DNA from: Mastigias papua | Lineage: Eukaryota; Cnidaria; Scyphozoa; Rhizostomeae; Mastigiidae | DNA length: 64,000 bases | Assembly (NCBI GenBank): GCA_964019165.1 | Contig: OZ025272.1 | Span: forward strand, 1,028,701 to 1,092,700 | Reading direction: 5' to 3' | Part shown: one piece after another, positions 1 through 11,850 of the stretch | How positions within the stretch are numbered: the stretch's first letter is position 1 | Layout: each line of letters begins with the position of its first letter | The notes under the pieces: generated by a model | Told to the model about the DNA's origin: nothing | The model's input: the letters and a program-made list of their open reading frames with translations, nothing else | The model's database searches: none | Program-made: the position numbers and the translations under genes

Positions 1-508
1 ATGCTAAATGAACTGATAGCTTTCGAATGCCTGATGATAACAAACAGTCTACCTCGAAGGGTTCCAAGACAGACAACTGCAACTCAACTTGGTATTTATC
101 TCATCCTAAACAAAAAAGAATCAAGAAAGAAGATAAAACCATGAACAGGAAATCGAGAGTATAACGAATTTTGGTGAATTAATCAATTTTCTAGCCCAGT
201 TCAAAAGTGTTTTACCAGCAGACATACTGCAAAGGTCAATACATCTGTTACCAGTAACTACGTCCTACAAACAATGTGTCAGAAAAACTTCTTCAGAACT
301 GCATACGGTAAACGAAAAAGTTTACGCAAGAAACCAAGAGTTTTCAACAGGAAGACAAGCTCTCTGCTTAGTGCATACACCTGCATTATAAATATATCAT
401 TGTTTACAAACACAAACTACAATAATTAGAATTAATACTTAAAAAATATTCAACACGAGAGGAGGATATAGAAGTCAGGAATATCATTATCGAATCGAAG
501 AAACAAAC

Positions 509-586
509 CTTCAAGGACCAGTGACTCAAATTCATAAAATCTGGAGCTTCATATAAACGAACGATGCCGTCTTTTGAACAAGTGGC
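509..586 (-). CDS. SEH1L: SEH1-like exon 6
   Basis: This 78-base exon has acceptor TTTTTAG and donor AAG|GTTTGT. It encodes 26 residues, [18 protein letters not shown] then NLSHWSLK, matching the third blade of SEH1. It is the last exon in the window; the next one is expected left of position 1. Confidence 0.9.
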
Positions 587-3500
587 CTAAAAAGTCACCG
601 TGAAATTAAACAATGAGCCTGGTCGTAAGTAAACGAAGGTGTGGCGTGAAAATACTCATAATTTCTTGTACGTAGATTGGAAAATTTCACTCAATTGCAC
701 CTGATCGAAGTCAAAACTCAATCAAAGATTTAAATATTTTGCTTGATTAGGTAAGAGCAGCAAAGAATAAGACTGGCCAATAATAACAGGCATATCAATA
801 TTCCATTCCTAGTTTATATTTCAATTCTCCAAAAAGAGGCTGACCTCTATCGATAGCTCTTGGCACCCTCGGGTCTTTGTTTCCAATGTCACTGTCAAAG
901 CTCTGAAAAGCTGCAATACCCCCCGGAACTTCCTTAATCTAGAGTTTCCGGCAAATTTCTCATCTCGATTCACTGCGGCTGGCTTTAAGGTAGCAGTCTA
1001 CCTTGATCATAGTGAATTATGAAAAAATTATTCAAATGTCGTTTTTTTACGATATCAGTATGAAATTTATTGAAGAATTTAGTATTGAATGGATTTTTTG
1101 GGTATCTATTTTAGTTTTTTGGAAAATCCGTTTTATTTAGGCAATAGTCTGATGTTTGTATCATAGCAACCAATATGATTTTGGTTGCTAGGGACATTAT
1201 ACACCCATATGGCATGCTTCAGCCCCCTAAATATAATCATACCAAATCGCAAATCATTGAGCATATCCCACAATGCATTTCCATCCACATCCCAGTTCAA
1301 AGTGTTTCAATATGGCAGAGGAAAATTTTATGCAGTGCCCTTCTGATGACGAAGGAAAGTTGTCAGATAAGGGAATCCCCGAGAAGAGAGTTTATTATCG
1401 CAAATTTCGATCGATAAAACGTAAGAAAAGGAAAGGATTTGCAGGAATTAGAAAAAATGTTTATCCTCAAAGTACTGATGGAACGGAGAACTTAGGCCAA
1501 GGCTGTTTTGAAGGTAGTCAAAGAATACCAACACCGTCATCAGCTGCGGTAATAGATGGAGAATATGATCAAGAGGAAGGAAGTGCTTCAATGTCAAAAC
1601 TACTGAATTCATCATTTAATTCAGACGATGCAGGCACCATCACACGATCAATTTCTGCTGGAAAAGGAATGAGAGATTGTAGTTGCAGCAGCAGCAGTTC
1701 TGATGGTGATGGTTTCTTTATTATTGATAGACAACTAATGGTGAGCGCTGTCAACATTGCTGCTATTTGTCGAACATGTAGAGATCCTACATCTCGATTA
1801 AGTCTGATATTTAGCAATAGTAAAGGCCTGGCTGAGACATATTACCTTATATGCAGTTCCTGTTGTACACAAACACCACTTGAGACAAGTCAAAAGCTAA
1901 CTGGCTCAGAGAGGCTAGACAAAAGAGGCGGAGAAGCATCATATGAAGTAAATTGTAGGTCGGTTGTTGCATCATTGGAATTTGGTCTTGCAGGGTTAGA
2001 GAGATTTTGTGGAATTCTCAACCTGCCAAAGCCCTTGTCTAAAGCAGCCTACAATAAACAGTTAGTTCGTCTTGAGAAAGCATCAACTACTGTTTGTGAG
2101 AAAATAATGAATGAAGCAGCCAATAGACTTATGCTCATCACAGAAAGAGAAAACAAGGACATGATTGAGATTGATGATGATGGGCATAAAGTTGCAAAAG
2201 TTGCTGTTACAGTAGATGGAACCTGGCAAAAGAGAGGCTATAGCTCTAAAAATGGCATAGTATTTGTGTTGTCTGTGTGCACAGGAGAAGTCTTAGACTT
2301 TGAAGTTCTTTCATTGGTTTGTCACCAATGTCAAGCTCATGAAAATCTAGATCACCTAAGTGATGAGTACAAACAATGGAAAGACAAGCACCAGTATGTT
2401 TGCCCCATCAACCACAAAGGATCTAGTGGAGAAATGGAGACAAAAGGAGCAATAAGGCTCTTCATGCGTTCAATAAAACAAAGGAGCTTGAAATATACAA
2501 CTATGGTAGGTGATGGTGATACAGGGTGTTTTGGGTCTGTTCGTGAGGCCTTAAAGAGAGAGTTTGGTGATGCATATGAAATTGAAAAGGAGGAATGTAT
2601 AGGACACATCCAAAAGAGATTAGGGAAGAACCTAAGAGATTTGAAAGCACATTATAAAGGAAAGAAGCTTGATGATGGGAAAGGTTTAGGGAGCATAGGC
2701 AGGCTTACAGATAAGGTGATTGATAAGATGCAGAATCACTATGGCTCAGCAATTCGGGGCAACAAAGGAAAATTGGACCAGATGCATGATGCAATACAAG
2801 CCATTCTGAAACATATGGTAAAGGAGGAGGGAAAATCTTTAGAAGAGCAACATGATTTATGCCCAAAGGACAATCTTACATGGTGCAAATTCTGGCAAGA
2901 TGCAAAAAACAAAACAGCAACATATTCTGTAGAACATAGGCTTCCATCAGTTTTCTTCAACCTTTTGAAGCCAATCTTTGATAGGCTCTCTGATGTTACT
3001 TTGTTACAGAGATGTTTGAAAGGGATAACACAGAACCAGAATGAGTCGTTGCATGGAATGGTATGGAGAAGGTGTCCTAAAACTTGTTTTAGTGGCAAAA
3101 GGAAAGTTAAAATTGCTGCATGTTTATCAGTTGGCAATTTCAATATTGGTGCATCAGCTATTGCAGATGTTATGAAAGCACTTAAAATTAACTGTGGTCA
3201 ACAGACTTCAAGATACTTAAGAAAGATGGATAATATTAGACTGAAGGATGCTGCAATAAAGGTCTCAAACAAATATAGAAATCGCAGGAAGCAATTAAGA
3301 GCCATAAAGAAGAGAAGACTAGATTTTAAGGAAAAGAGCTATTTATCTGGTGCTTTTGGTTTATGTGCACAACCAGAGAATATATCTAATAGAAGAAAAG
3401 AAATTGCTCCAAAAGCTAAAAAGGGACAGAATCAAGGAAGGAGGAAAGTTGATGAAAAGCCAAGTGATACACCAAGTATTGGGCATGCACATGGCAGCCA

Positions 3501-6500
3501 ATTAGAGCCTACAATCAACTTTGTGATGCCTCTAGAAGTCATTAAAAACTTTAAGGAATAGGAATGGTATGTTATATAAACAGCCAAGCCTGGAAAAGTT
3601 CAAACAATCATGAAAATTCTATTGTTTTTTCCAGGTCAAACTTTAAGCTCATTTTTCTCAAATATCAATTACGGCTAATTGTGAGGCTTGTGAAAAGGAT
3701 ATCTTTCATTGTGTATGAGATATAGATGTAAAATTTTCAGGTAATATATATCTTGTTATGCTCTATGCAATGAACACACATATTTTTGATAGAGGGAACA
3801 TTTTATGAAAAATGTAAGAAAAAGCCATTTTTCAGGATAAATTCAGAAGTGAGTACAATATCATGAAACTGTGTGCTCATTGCATGGACCATACTACTTC
3901 TAACTTGTACCCAAGGAATTGTCTCCATAGGCTTTGGTGTTTAAGAGATATCACTTTCACAAGACGATGAATTGCCACTATTGTTTTGTTGTTTCTATGA
4001 CAACGCTTTGACCACACCCTATCAAACATACATTTTTACACTTCACATGACAACATGAAAGTTAGCCGAGAGTTTCAAGGTTGTAGCTCAGGCACTTTTT
4101 TAGTTAATGGGAGTTTTTCATTTTTGCCTTATCAAGGTAGACTGCTACCTTAATACAATGGAAACCACAGGACAATATAAATAAATATTAACTGTAGCCA
4201 CCGAAATCCAAGCGAAAGAAAAACACAGGCCTGTTTAGCTCACAAGCTAGGCAAAGCAAAGTATGCACTCGAAATGTCCTGTCAATCAAAATCTAACTGC
4301 CTACAGAAAGAGAGAACATAGAAAACTTTGGGATGACCTTATTTTTGAACCTAATGTTATAATGATAATGTGATACAAGTCATTTGAATATCACTTGTAG
4401 CAGTTCATCGGATGCTTAGCACCTTAGTATTCAAAATCACATCCGTTGCTGCACACGTAAATTGCTAGACAATTACACCAGTGTTCAACTTCTCGTAAAC
4501 GATAAGAATGTTTAACATTGGAGTTTTGAACTTGCGAAGGCTGACACGTTCATATAAAAATAAAATTTCTATTTTCACGGAAGCCCATAATTATCTTTGA
4601 CTAAACTTTTATACATTTCCTGCGTCAAATATTATATTCCATTGTTATGGTTTTGCAGTGCCTTTTAGGCCACATAAACCTGTATTGCTGTATAAAATGC
4701 ATTCCTATTTTGATCGCAGACACGTAAGCATCAAAGCCTAAAATAAAGTCTTTTAAAAGCTTTAACACTGAAAGCAGGATAACACTAGGAAAGGTTCAAC
4801 TAACGGTCAACAAAAGTTTCTTATAAAAATGAGCTTAGCAGTTAGCTAGATATTCCACTCGACAAGGTGGATAGTGTCCAATAGAGAGCACATATAATCT
4901 ATATTTTAAATTCTTGGTACCATGCAATAGAGTGACTAATTCCTTTTTTAGCCCTCTTTATCTCTCGGGTGTTGACACCAGGCACCCATTTGCTGTTGGG
5001 TCAACCACTAGCGAGCATTCAAAGTATGGACCGAACCCTGCCTAAAGCCATTCATTAATCTTTCGCACATCAGATGATCACTTTGACCACCCACCCGACT
5101 ATTCGACCATCAGATAATGCACATATTTTTTTATAAGAAACTTAGTGAGAGGGTCAGGGCTGACAGTTTCTTAAATTTTCGTGCATTTGAGGTCTAAAGT
5201 TTCTCAATGACGTTTTACTTCAAAGTGGGGGGCGACAAAAGCTAATGATCCTGAATTATTAATGATTTGAGTAAAAGCTAAATTTTGTAAATAAATCGCA
5301 TTACTTGAATTTTGTGCCTTTAGGGGAAGGAGTCAAATGGAAAAGAAGTACAATATTGTGGAAATTAAATTTCTTACATATACAACTGGCCATTTTCTCA
5401 GCGTAAGAGCAATATAGCTTTTCAGTTTCTTAAAATTATGGTTTCTTACCAAAAATACCTGAATAGCACAAACGATAAAATGTAATGATGCAGAGATTAG
5501 GCAAATTATGAGAATCACGAATGATTTAAATATATCACAGAAAGAAACTGGGAATTGAAAATTATGTTATGGACTTCTTACTACAATCAATCCTAAATGT
5601 TTTGGTGCAAATTTCACGTCTGTGACGGAGGCTCTACTGTCAACCAATGCAGCCCTTCGTACCTACGATAAAAGCATATCAAAAATCAGAAATCCAAGAA
5701 CAGCTTTATATCAAACAACAATCCCTACATAGTCAGTCCACGGAGCCAAACCAAAGAGTGGAGTTAGAAGCCATAGATGACTTCACTTTCATTGAAGACT
5801 CCGAGCCGGGATATCTTTTGGCACAGTCACTATTGGGCTATTGGTCGAATGGACCGCTTCCTGGCCCAAAAAACAAAATTTAAGGGTCGTAGCCTAATAG
5901 CTTGGCATTGTTTTTGAAAACGTCTACTAACTTCCTCAAAAAAGAGTCCCAAGTCAGTCTGTTAGTAGGCTGATGAAAACAGTAAAGGCCTATTTGATAG
6001 CTTCTTTTTGGGAATAGAGACCAAACTTGGCTGCAAATAGAACGGAGCTGCTATATGGGCTTGGTCCACTAGTCACATCTCCTAAAACAACTTCCTCTTC
6101 TGAGCAGTCTTTAAAACTACTATCAAACAAACTCAACCTAGTACAAAAGTTCATTATCAAAGAAACAACTCCACAAAAGAAACAGCAAAATATCAAATAG
6201 AAATAAAACTGCATAGCTCATTTTAGGATTAAAGACACATAGACATGGGGATCTGGCATAATGAAGAATAAAAATTCTATTGAACTATAGAGTTTTTATT
6301 CTTCAAAATTTTGAATACGACAATTTTCTATCTCAAACTCATCAAAGGAGCTTTGCAATCACATTCCAGTGCAAAAATCAGTAGATGCTCCACTATATTA
6401 CGTTATGTCCCATGCAATTAGTTACTGTCTCATACAACTAGCTAATGTTCCATGCAATTATTTGGTGCCCAATTCAGGTATATACTACCCTCATGCAAGT

Positions 6501-9291
6501 ATTCTGGGCTCTGAACAATGGCAAGTCTACTCTCGGAGCAAGCTAAATACCAAGCAAGAAGATATGTCACTAGAAGGACATGACATTCCAGTTGCACATG
6601 ATCAAAGGGAGTCTCATGTGCAACTTGAATACCAAATAAATGGGGGGGGGGTAGGGGCTGGGAATAATTGGAAAGGTTGGAAAATGTCCTACAAGCTAAT
6701 AGTTGAGGGTTTGGAACAAATGGGGTGGTGGGAAATATAACACTTGGGTATAACAAAGAACAACTTAGGAAGATTGACTGGTCATATATTGTCAATAACA
6801 AGCAATGTAAAGGAAATTATAATGACAGTGTAAGTGACTATTAAATAAAATTCTAGTAAGTCTCTAGAAGCATATGAAAATATTCCTTGGGAACAATATA
6901 ATTTCACAGAAAACCTTCAAAATTAATAAATGGGGGGGGGGTTGGAATAAGTGTGGGGGTTGGAAAAAATTTCAAAAATTAACAACCAGGGGGATACTAT
7001 TCAGTACTCAAGAGTAACTAAAGGTAACAAACAACGGTACATACCCAGTGACTACGACTTGATGCATATGGCCCTGAATCTCCAACTACAACATAAAAAC
7101 TAACAAATAGAAAAGGTAATATTTTAAGCATGGGCAGCAAGGGACAAAATTTAAAAAAGAAATTCATTGAAATTGTCAATTTGATTTGCCTAAACATGAT
7201 CAAACACAAAAGTGCATGAGCCATTTTTCATCACATACTGCACTATTGGGTATGGATTGGGTATGGATAAAGCAAAAGGTTTAATGTTGATCTCTCATAT
7301 AAGCTTTCCTACTGACTTAATACCAAGAGCTGTCACTAATTTAGGAACTAAAAGACTATTAAAAGAATAACAATATATACTTGCTATAGAGATCATTAGC
7401 AAAGGCAACATGGAAGGAGCTAGCAGCAACCTTATGTTAAAATGAGGAGAGTGTTTGAAGGTGACTTAGCTCCTTTTCAATGTGCTTACACTAGTCTAGT
7501 GAGTTCCTAATTTGGTAGTAAGAACAAATCTGATTATACAGCTCTCAGTGTAACTGATATTGAGTCAGTTTAACACTTGTACAATATTATATGCATTTGA
7601 ATTTTAACAGTTGAATGAAGCATTGGATGTGGTCAATGTCAACATGAATAGCTTGAAGTACAGTCATCATCATTCTTAACTTTTTCAGCAGTACGTTACC
7701 TTTGACCAATAGATTATTAAAATTCAAAGTTTGTGTGAACTGAAGATTCAAGTGCTATCAAAAAGCAGGACAACAAGAGAGAGTCAAGCTGTGCTGCAAA
7801 ATGTGGAGTTTGCAACAAAAGCTTGAAGTCAAGCAATTCTGGTATTTGATGCAATTAAAATGTACTATTGCAGAACTATGGCATCATATTCTCAATGGTA
7901 GTAGAAATAATTGTTGAAAAGTAGTGATCTATCAATGCAAAAAAAACAAATATGCCTGATAATCCTTAACAAAGCTGCAATCTACTTTCATAAACAATTT
8001 AAGCTCCTTGGCTAATATCTACTGTGTATCATGAAAATAAAACCATACTTGCAGGATATGTTATGGGTCATTTATCAACTTTGCAAGAACACATCACAGA
8101 GATTCAAGGTCAATACATGCTCAAAAATGTACAAAAATTCATATCATTTCCAAGAATGATAAAAGTAAAATATATTCGCTTCAATAATACAAAGTACAGG
8201 AATATGAAAATTCAGAATTTTTAAAAATGAAAATGAAAACCTTGCTCTTCCCATATCAGAGCTGTCCTGTCAAATGAACATGTTGCAAGAACTTGGCCAA
8301 ATTCTGGGTGTGCCCATGTCACTTTCCAAACAGAGCCTGAATGGGTCTGAGAAAACACCACATCCAAGTAAAACTCTTAATGTAAGAGCTGGTGGTCAGT
8401 AAAGGAGCTTAAATAAACTACTAGCAAGACATGAAAATCTAACATCACATGTGACTAAACAAAAAATTTGACTATTTGGATGATTCTTAGGAATATGTCC
8501 TGAATGCAAATGGTACTATTATGAGCATCAATCAAGGGTTCAATCAGCTGCTAGCAGCATGCTGTAGCCTATGTTAAACTTTCACTGAAAATGCTGGGTG
8601 GTCTTAATGTACAATATTGAGGCCTTGAGAATCATTCTGTTGGCGACAATATCCAATTTTGAGCTACCAAATAAAATGAGACTGCACAGAGATGTAGAAT
8701 TCCTACCATTTATGTCTAAGGTAGGTGTTTCTCAACGCTGACCAAAGAGTTCCGTGCGAAATTAGTCAAACTGAAGACAGTGCAGCAGGAAGTGCTCGTT
8801 ACTCAATATTTCTAGAGAAGTTTCTAATCACTTCTGAGTTGTTCAAGTTATGTTATAGCTGACCATTGTTTCAAATCAACCTGTGTCACATAATAACATG
8901 CTATGAACCATACTTAATTACCTTCCAGTCTGCAGTACAAGTCCAGTTCCCATCATCATCTTGGTCCCAAACCTAACGAATTAATGCTGCAGTGTGAAAC
9001 AATTAAATCTCAAAAAAGTAAGTTAAAAAAGTAAAGTAATCATGTGAAGTGGATACAAATCTTATCAACCTCTACCTCATGTCATAAACATTACAAGAGA
9101 GTAAATAAGCCGATCTCATTACACCGAAACCCTCCCCCGAAAGCAGAGTTCAATGAAAACAAAGTACGGTTGTACCATACCTTGACACTTTGATCTGACG
9201 AGCAAGTTGCCATTCTTCTACCGTAAAAATCAAATGAGACATCGTGTATAAGGTCTTTATGCTCTGAAGGAATGACTTTCGCGGTGTACAT
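509..9291 (-). CDS. SEH1L: SEH1-like nucleoporin / GATOR2 WD-repeat protein (5' six exons, gene runs off left edge)
   Basis: Six exons read from right to left join in phase: 9291-9181, 8972-8922, 8346-8241, 7085-7045, 5662-5582 and 586-509. Together they encode 156 residues. The start reads [20 protein letters not shown], followed by [17 protein letters not shown], which is the recognisable N-terminus of SEH1. Later blocks [35 protein letters not shown] and [18 protein letters not shown] continue in the same order as the family. SEH1 is a beta-propeller subunit of the Y (Nup107-160) nuclear pore complex and of the GATOR2 complex that regulates TORC1. About 360 residues are usual, so more than half, including the rest of the propeller, lies left of position 1. 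The intron between 5581 and 587 holds a transposon in the opposite orientation. I identified the family from memory of the vertebrate protein; no search was run. Confidence 0.93.
989..4149 (+). mobile_element. Kolobok-like DNA transposon, copy 1 (apparently intact)
   Basis: The element is 3161 bp with 19-bp perfect terminal inverted repeats at 989-1007 (GGTAGCAGTCTACCTTGAT) and 4131-4149. It is flanked on both sides by TTAA (985-988 and 4150-4153), which is the expected target duplication. Each terminal repeat is itself partly palindromic (GGTAG-CAGT-CTACC). It encodes one intronless transposase. TTAA duplications occur in piggyBac and Kolobok elements. The Mutator-like transposase domain rules out piggyBac and fits Kolobok as I remember that superfamily. 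It sits in an intron of the SEH1-like gene in the opposite orientation. Confidence 0.88.
1312..3561 (+). CDS. Mutator-like (PF20700-type) transposase of Kolobok-like element, intact
   Basis: A single open frame of 749 residues runs from the ATG at 1312 (MAEENFMQ...); an in-frame ATG at 1273 would add 13 residues. I prefer 1312 because the related copy at 17144 begins at the equivalent point. The N-terminus is basic (KRKKRKGF) and is followed by a cysteine cluster, CRTC ... CSSC, that looks like a zinc-binding site. The core holds [11 protein letters not shown] (Asp302), [11 protein letters not shown] (Asp401/403), [33 protein letters not shown] and NQNESLHG (Glu578). These blocks are typical of animal Mutator-like transposase domains. 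The Asp/Asp/Glu assignment is my inference. The C-terminus is lysine-rich. No internal stop or frameshift is visible. Confidence 0.88.
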   Translation: MAEENFMQCPSDDEGKLSDKGIPEKRVYYRKFRSIKRKKRKGFAGIRKNVYPQSTDGTENLGQGCFEGSQRIPTPSSAAVIDGEYDQEEGSASMSKLLNSSFNSDDAGTITRSISAGKGMRDCSCSSSSSDGDGFFIIDRQLMVSAVNIAAICRTCRDPTSRLSLIFSNSKGLAETYYLICSSCCTQTPLETSQKLTGSERLDKRGGEASYEVNCRSVVASLEFGLAGLERFCGILNLPKPLSKAAYNKQLVRLEKASTTVCEKIMNEAANRLMLITERENKDMIEIDDDGHKVAKVAVTVDGTWQKRGYSSKNGIVFVLSVCTGEVLDFEVLSLVCHQCQAHENLDHLSDEYKQWKDKHQYVCPINHKGSSGEMETKGAIRLFMRSIKQRSLKYTTMVGDGDTGCFGSVREALKREFGDAYEIEKEECIGHIQKRLGKNLRDLKAHYKGKKLDDGKGLGSIGRLTDKVIDKMQNHYGSAIRGNKGKLDQMHDAIQAILKHMVKEEGKSLEEQHDLCPKDNLTWCKFWQDAKNKTATYSVEHRLPSVFFNLLKPIFDRLSDVTLLQRCLKGITQNQNESLHGMVWRRCPKTCFSGKRKVKIAACLSVGNFNIGASAIADVMKALKINCGQQTSRYLRKMDNIRLKDAAIKVSNKYRNRRKQLRAIKKRRLDFKEKSYLSGAFGLCAQPENISNRRKEIAPKAKKGQNQGRRKVDEKPSDTPSIGHAHGSQLEPTINFVMPLEVIKNFKE
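4930..5060 (-). mobile_element. SINE body fragment, same family as 43493
   Basis: Read on the minus strand, this segment contains the phrase CAGCAAATGGGTGCCTG. It matches the body of the tRNA-derived SINE at 43493 (CAGCAAATGGGTACCTG) with similar flanks. The tRNA-like head is degraded or missing. It lies in the same SEH1-like intron as the transposon. Confidence 0.5.
5582..5662 (-). CDS. SEH1L: SEH1-like exon 5
   Basis: This 81-base, phase 0-0 exon has acceptor ATCGTAG and donor GTA|GTAAGA. It encodes 27 residues including [20 protein letters not shown], the most conserved stretch of SEH1. An unrelated plus-strand ORF (5647-5883) overlaps it and is a chance frame. Confidence 0.9.
6617..7018. 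mobile_element. MITE-like repeat family A, copy 1
   Basis: About 400 bp aligns along its whole length, in the same orientation, with 51665-52040. Shared landmarks include TATTCCTTGGGAACA, AAATAAAATTCTA and GTCTCTAGAAG. The right end reads TACTATTCAGTACTCAAGAG. The left end is a degraded inverted match (CTTGAATACCAAATA). The copy contains two poly-G runs near 6642 and 6931. It has no coding capacity, so it is best read as a non-autonomous DNA element. Confidence 0.65.
7045..7085 (-). CDS. SEH1L: SEH1-like exon 4
   Basis: This 41-base microexon has acceptor TTGTAG and donor TGG|GTATGT. It encodes [14 protein letters not shown], the variable loop that precedes the conserved HWV(K/R)R of SEH1. 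The right end of a MITE-like repeat lies about 27 bases further along the intron. Confidence 0.85.
8241..8346 (-). CDS. SEH1L: SEH1-like exon 3
   Basis: It is bounded by CTCAG and CAAG|GTTTTC. It encodes 35 residues plus one base, including [18 protein letters not shown] and [12 protein letters not shown], the second WD blade. The last G joins TT of the next exon to make Val. Confidence 0.9.
8922..8972 (-). CDS. SEH1L: SEH1-like exon 2
   Basis: This 51-base exon lies between an acceptor reading TTAG and a donor AAG|GTAATT. It encodes 17 residues, [17 protein letters not shown], which complete the WD motif begun in exon 1. It is phase 0 at both ends and too short to show in an ORF scan. Confidence 0.9.
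9181..9291 (-). CDS. SEH1L: SEH1-like exon 1 (start codon)
   Basis: It encodes 37 residues from the ATG at 9291 and ends in phase 0 at AAG|GTATGG. It carries the [12 protein letters not shown] and [14 protein letters not shown] blocks that open the first WD blade. The start matches the family's N-terminus with no missing residues. Confidence 0.93.
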
Positions 9292-9674
9292 TATAAGTTC
9301 TCAATCTAACTTGCCAATTCACTGACAAAAATTTGATGTGGTAGGCATATAGAGATAGGATAGGCCCAATTCTATTAAATTCAGATGATACCAGAAGTAT
9401 AAGAGGCTAGATCGAAATGGCAACCCCACCGACGTAACCATTAATTTCAATTTGCTTGCAGCAATTTAGAGACCCTGGAGTCAATTACAAAGAAGAAGGG
9501 ACATCACCTTTGATGAAGAAAAAATTTCCAAGTGTAATCTATGCTATGAAAAGCTCTGAATACGCCCTGCGGGAATTTGTTGTGAAGTCTAATCTGATCT
9601 TAGACATTTTCTTTGGGGGATTAGGGCCTAAAGTTCGCCGAAAATGGGCATGGTCCCTATGGTTGAAGAATACT

Positions 9675-9787
9675 TCATAAATTTTCATATACAACCGACT
9701 TGGTCGGCAAATTGTGTGAATCTAAAAAAGTAGCAAATATGTCTGCTATCTGCTTCTCCACAACTGCTAGTTCTTCTACGAAAGCCC
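9675..9787 (-). CDS. Candidate terminal coding exon of an unrecognised gene
   Basis: A plausible acceptor (TTTGTTTCAAG) opens a frame of 36 residues ending at TGA (9675-9677). It contains AFVEELAVVEKQIADIFATF and ends ...NLPTKSVVYENL. The composition looks protein-like and helical. I could not assign a family or find the preceding exons. It would end about 380 bases upstream of the SEH1-like start on the same strand. It may equally be a chance frame. Confidence 0.28.
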
Positions 9788-9884
9788 CTTGAAACAAATA
9801 AATGGCAAATTTTGAATATTTTGCCGACAGAATCAATAGAATGTACTGTAACTCCTCGCATCCCACAGTAGGGTTGGGCCTGAT

Positions 9885-10235
9885 ACTATGGGATCTTATA
9901 CAATGATAAAGTCAAGAGTGATGATCAAACGGTAGGCAGTGAGTGACATCCCAAAGCTATGAAATGCTGCACCCTGAACATCAGGGTTGCCGGGTTGCTC
10001 CTGATATCATAGGTATACAAGGCTACAGTAAAGAGTGATGGCCAAACGGTAAAAACATACTCAAGATTTCCTCAACTATAAAACTTTGATCACACTTTCA
10101 GAGAACAGGCTGGCTTTCCAAGAGCACACGCTGGTTTTCTAAGACCACAGAGTGCAACCAAGATCACAACAAACTAGACAGTGAATGACATGCCATAGTT
10201 ATGAGATGCTGTACTCTAAACTACATAATTTGACA
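9885..10235. repeat. Degenerate local duplications
   Basis: Related phrases recur here. 'GTGATGATCAAACGGTA' near 9918 resembles 'GTGATGGCCAAACGGTA' near 10035. 'GTGAGTGACATCCCAAAG' near 9939 resembles 'GTGAATGACATGCCATAG' near 10181. They look like old tandem duplications of a unit of one to a few hundred bases. No gene is visible between here and about 11.8 kb. Confidence 0.4.
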
Positions 10236-11247
10236 TCAGGAGAAGCTTACAGAGAAGTAATATATTTGACGGAGTATGAAGGAAGTCAAAACAATGCATA
10301 ATTGAAGAGATGTACCTTTTTTAAAGTTTTAATGAGTTCATTTACTAGTAAATAAAATACTAGACACTATCGATAGCCTTTGCAATGGTTAGGACAAAAG
10401 CAATTAGCTATGTGAAAAAGAGTTTCCTAGTTCAATATCTACAAGACAATTTCCATTAATATCTCTGTAAATTAGCTGTTTGATGTTGTAAACTAGCGTA
10501 CAACAAAATTGTGCAATTGTCTAAATCACTTCCGGCAATTAATGGAATGGCATAAGATACACTATCAGTTCTTGTCATGTTGAACTAAACCATTTCTGTC
10601 CAAAAAATATAACTAAACGCACTGATCATTACTGTCTGGCTTCTTGCTGCATGATAGATGAAAAGTAAATATTCCTAATGATTCTTTTATACTAAATCCT
10701 TACGTAGGGACAATCTTCCCATGGGAGACATTTCCCTTGGGGCCTTCTGCTAAAGGAAGTTCTCTTTCGACAAGATTTCTTTTAGGGACTTATTTTAAGA
10801 TAACAGGATGAACTGGACTGAGGGAGTATGGATATCAAGTAGACAGTCACATTAGAGGTGAATCTTTACAGAGAAGGATTGTACCCTAAGAGAATAACTA
10901 TTCAACGATGAGATATTTGACTTGGCTTATCAAATGTGAATGGGTTGATTGCGACCAGCCAAGAGCAAGAGAATAGATAAATTGTACGATGAAATTTGGT
11001 CAAACTTGCTAATTCAGGCTAAATTCCCTGCTGTATTTTCTTCTGCTTTCTGTGTCCTAGACACTGTGGGAATAAAGTCCCCCACGCCCCCCAGACACCA
11101 TTCATCTGGATGTTTATGCAGTTGTAAGCTGTGCATCAGTCATTGAAAGCAACTTTAACCATCATTTTCTTGTCATCATCACCTTCATTTCTATCTTCAC
11201 TAAGCAATATCTATCTAAGGCAACTTCATATTTTCTTTGGATTTGGC

Positions 11248-11304
11248 CTATTTATATATCTTTCTTGATTGAGCATTTATATATCTTTCTTGATTGAGCA
11301 TTTT
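11248..11304. repeat. Short tandem duplication
   Basis: A phrase reading TATATATCTTTCTTGATTGA, followed by GCATTT, occurs twice in direct succession with a unit of about 28 bases. It lies in a gene-free stretch. Confidence 0.7.
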
Positions 11305-11850
11305 CATATTATTAGCCATAATTTGAAAAAGAGAAAGATAAATGCGAAATAACCCCCTGTCCTAAGAAGCTCTAGGAAAAATTTTAATTGTAGGCTTTTT
11401 CGGTAAGCTTAACTCTATACCCTTGGGGGTTATTCAGTTTCCAAGAAGTCATGAGGTTAATCCTGACAGTAGAATTGCATTTTTCAGTATGTCGGCAAAG
11501 CCGCTTTTCAATCTTTCACATGTGCAATCTGTTGGGAGTCACAATGCAAATGAACATGGGTCAAAGGAGGCTACCGATTTTCCTTGAAGTAATAATAGGT
11601 CTTAGAAAATTATTGTGTAAGGTCACATTTTTCTCCAGCTTTCTATGTGCAGTCATTAGTGAATCGTCTTTGAAAGGAGAGCAAATGCTAAATGCCAGTT
11701 CCCTGAAAGCAGATACACGGAAACCGTAACTGGAAAAAAACGGAAATTTTGTACCTTATAGTTTGTCAACGCAATAGTAAGACCAGTGACTATTATTAAG
11801 CACATTATCTAACAGGATTGCTAGTTCAGTGGTTTTCCCATCAAACTTAC

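Noticed and set aside
785..905. Minus-strand frame reading [14 protein letters not shown]...[12 protein letters not shown] after an acceptor-like TTTTCAG
   Set aside because: It looks exon-like but lies inside an intron of the SEH1-like gene, has no matching upstream partner and resembles nothing I know. An alternative terminal exon is possible but unsupported.
989..4149. Calling the elements classical Mutator (MULE) transposons
   Set aside because: The transposase domain is Mutator-like, but both elements are flanked by TTAA rather than a 9-bp duplication, which fits Kolobok better.
5647..5883. Plus-strand 78-codon ORF
   Set aside because: It overlaps the well-supported SEH1-like exon 5 on the other strand and has no family resemblance.
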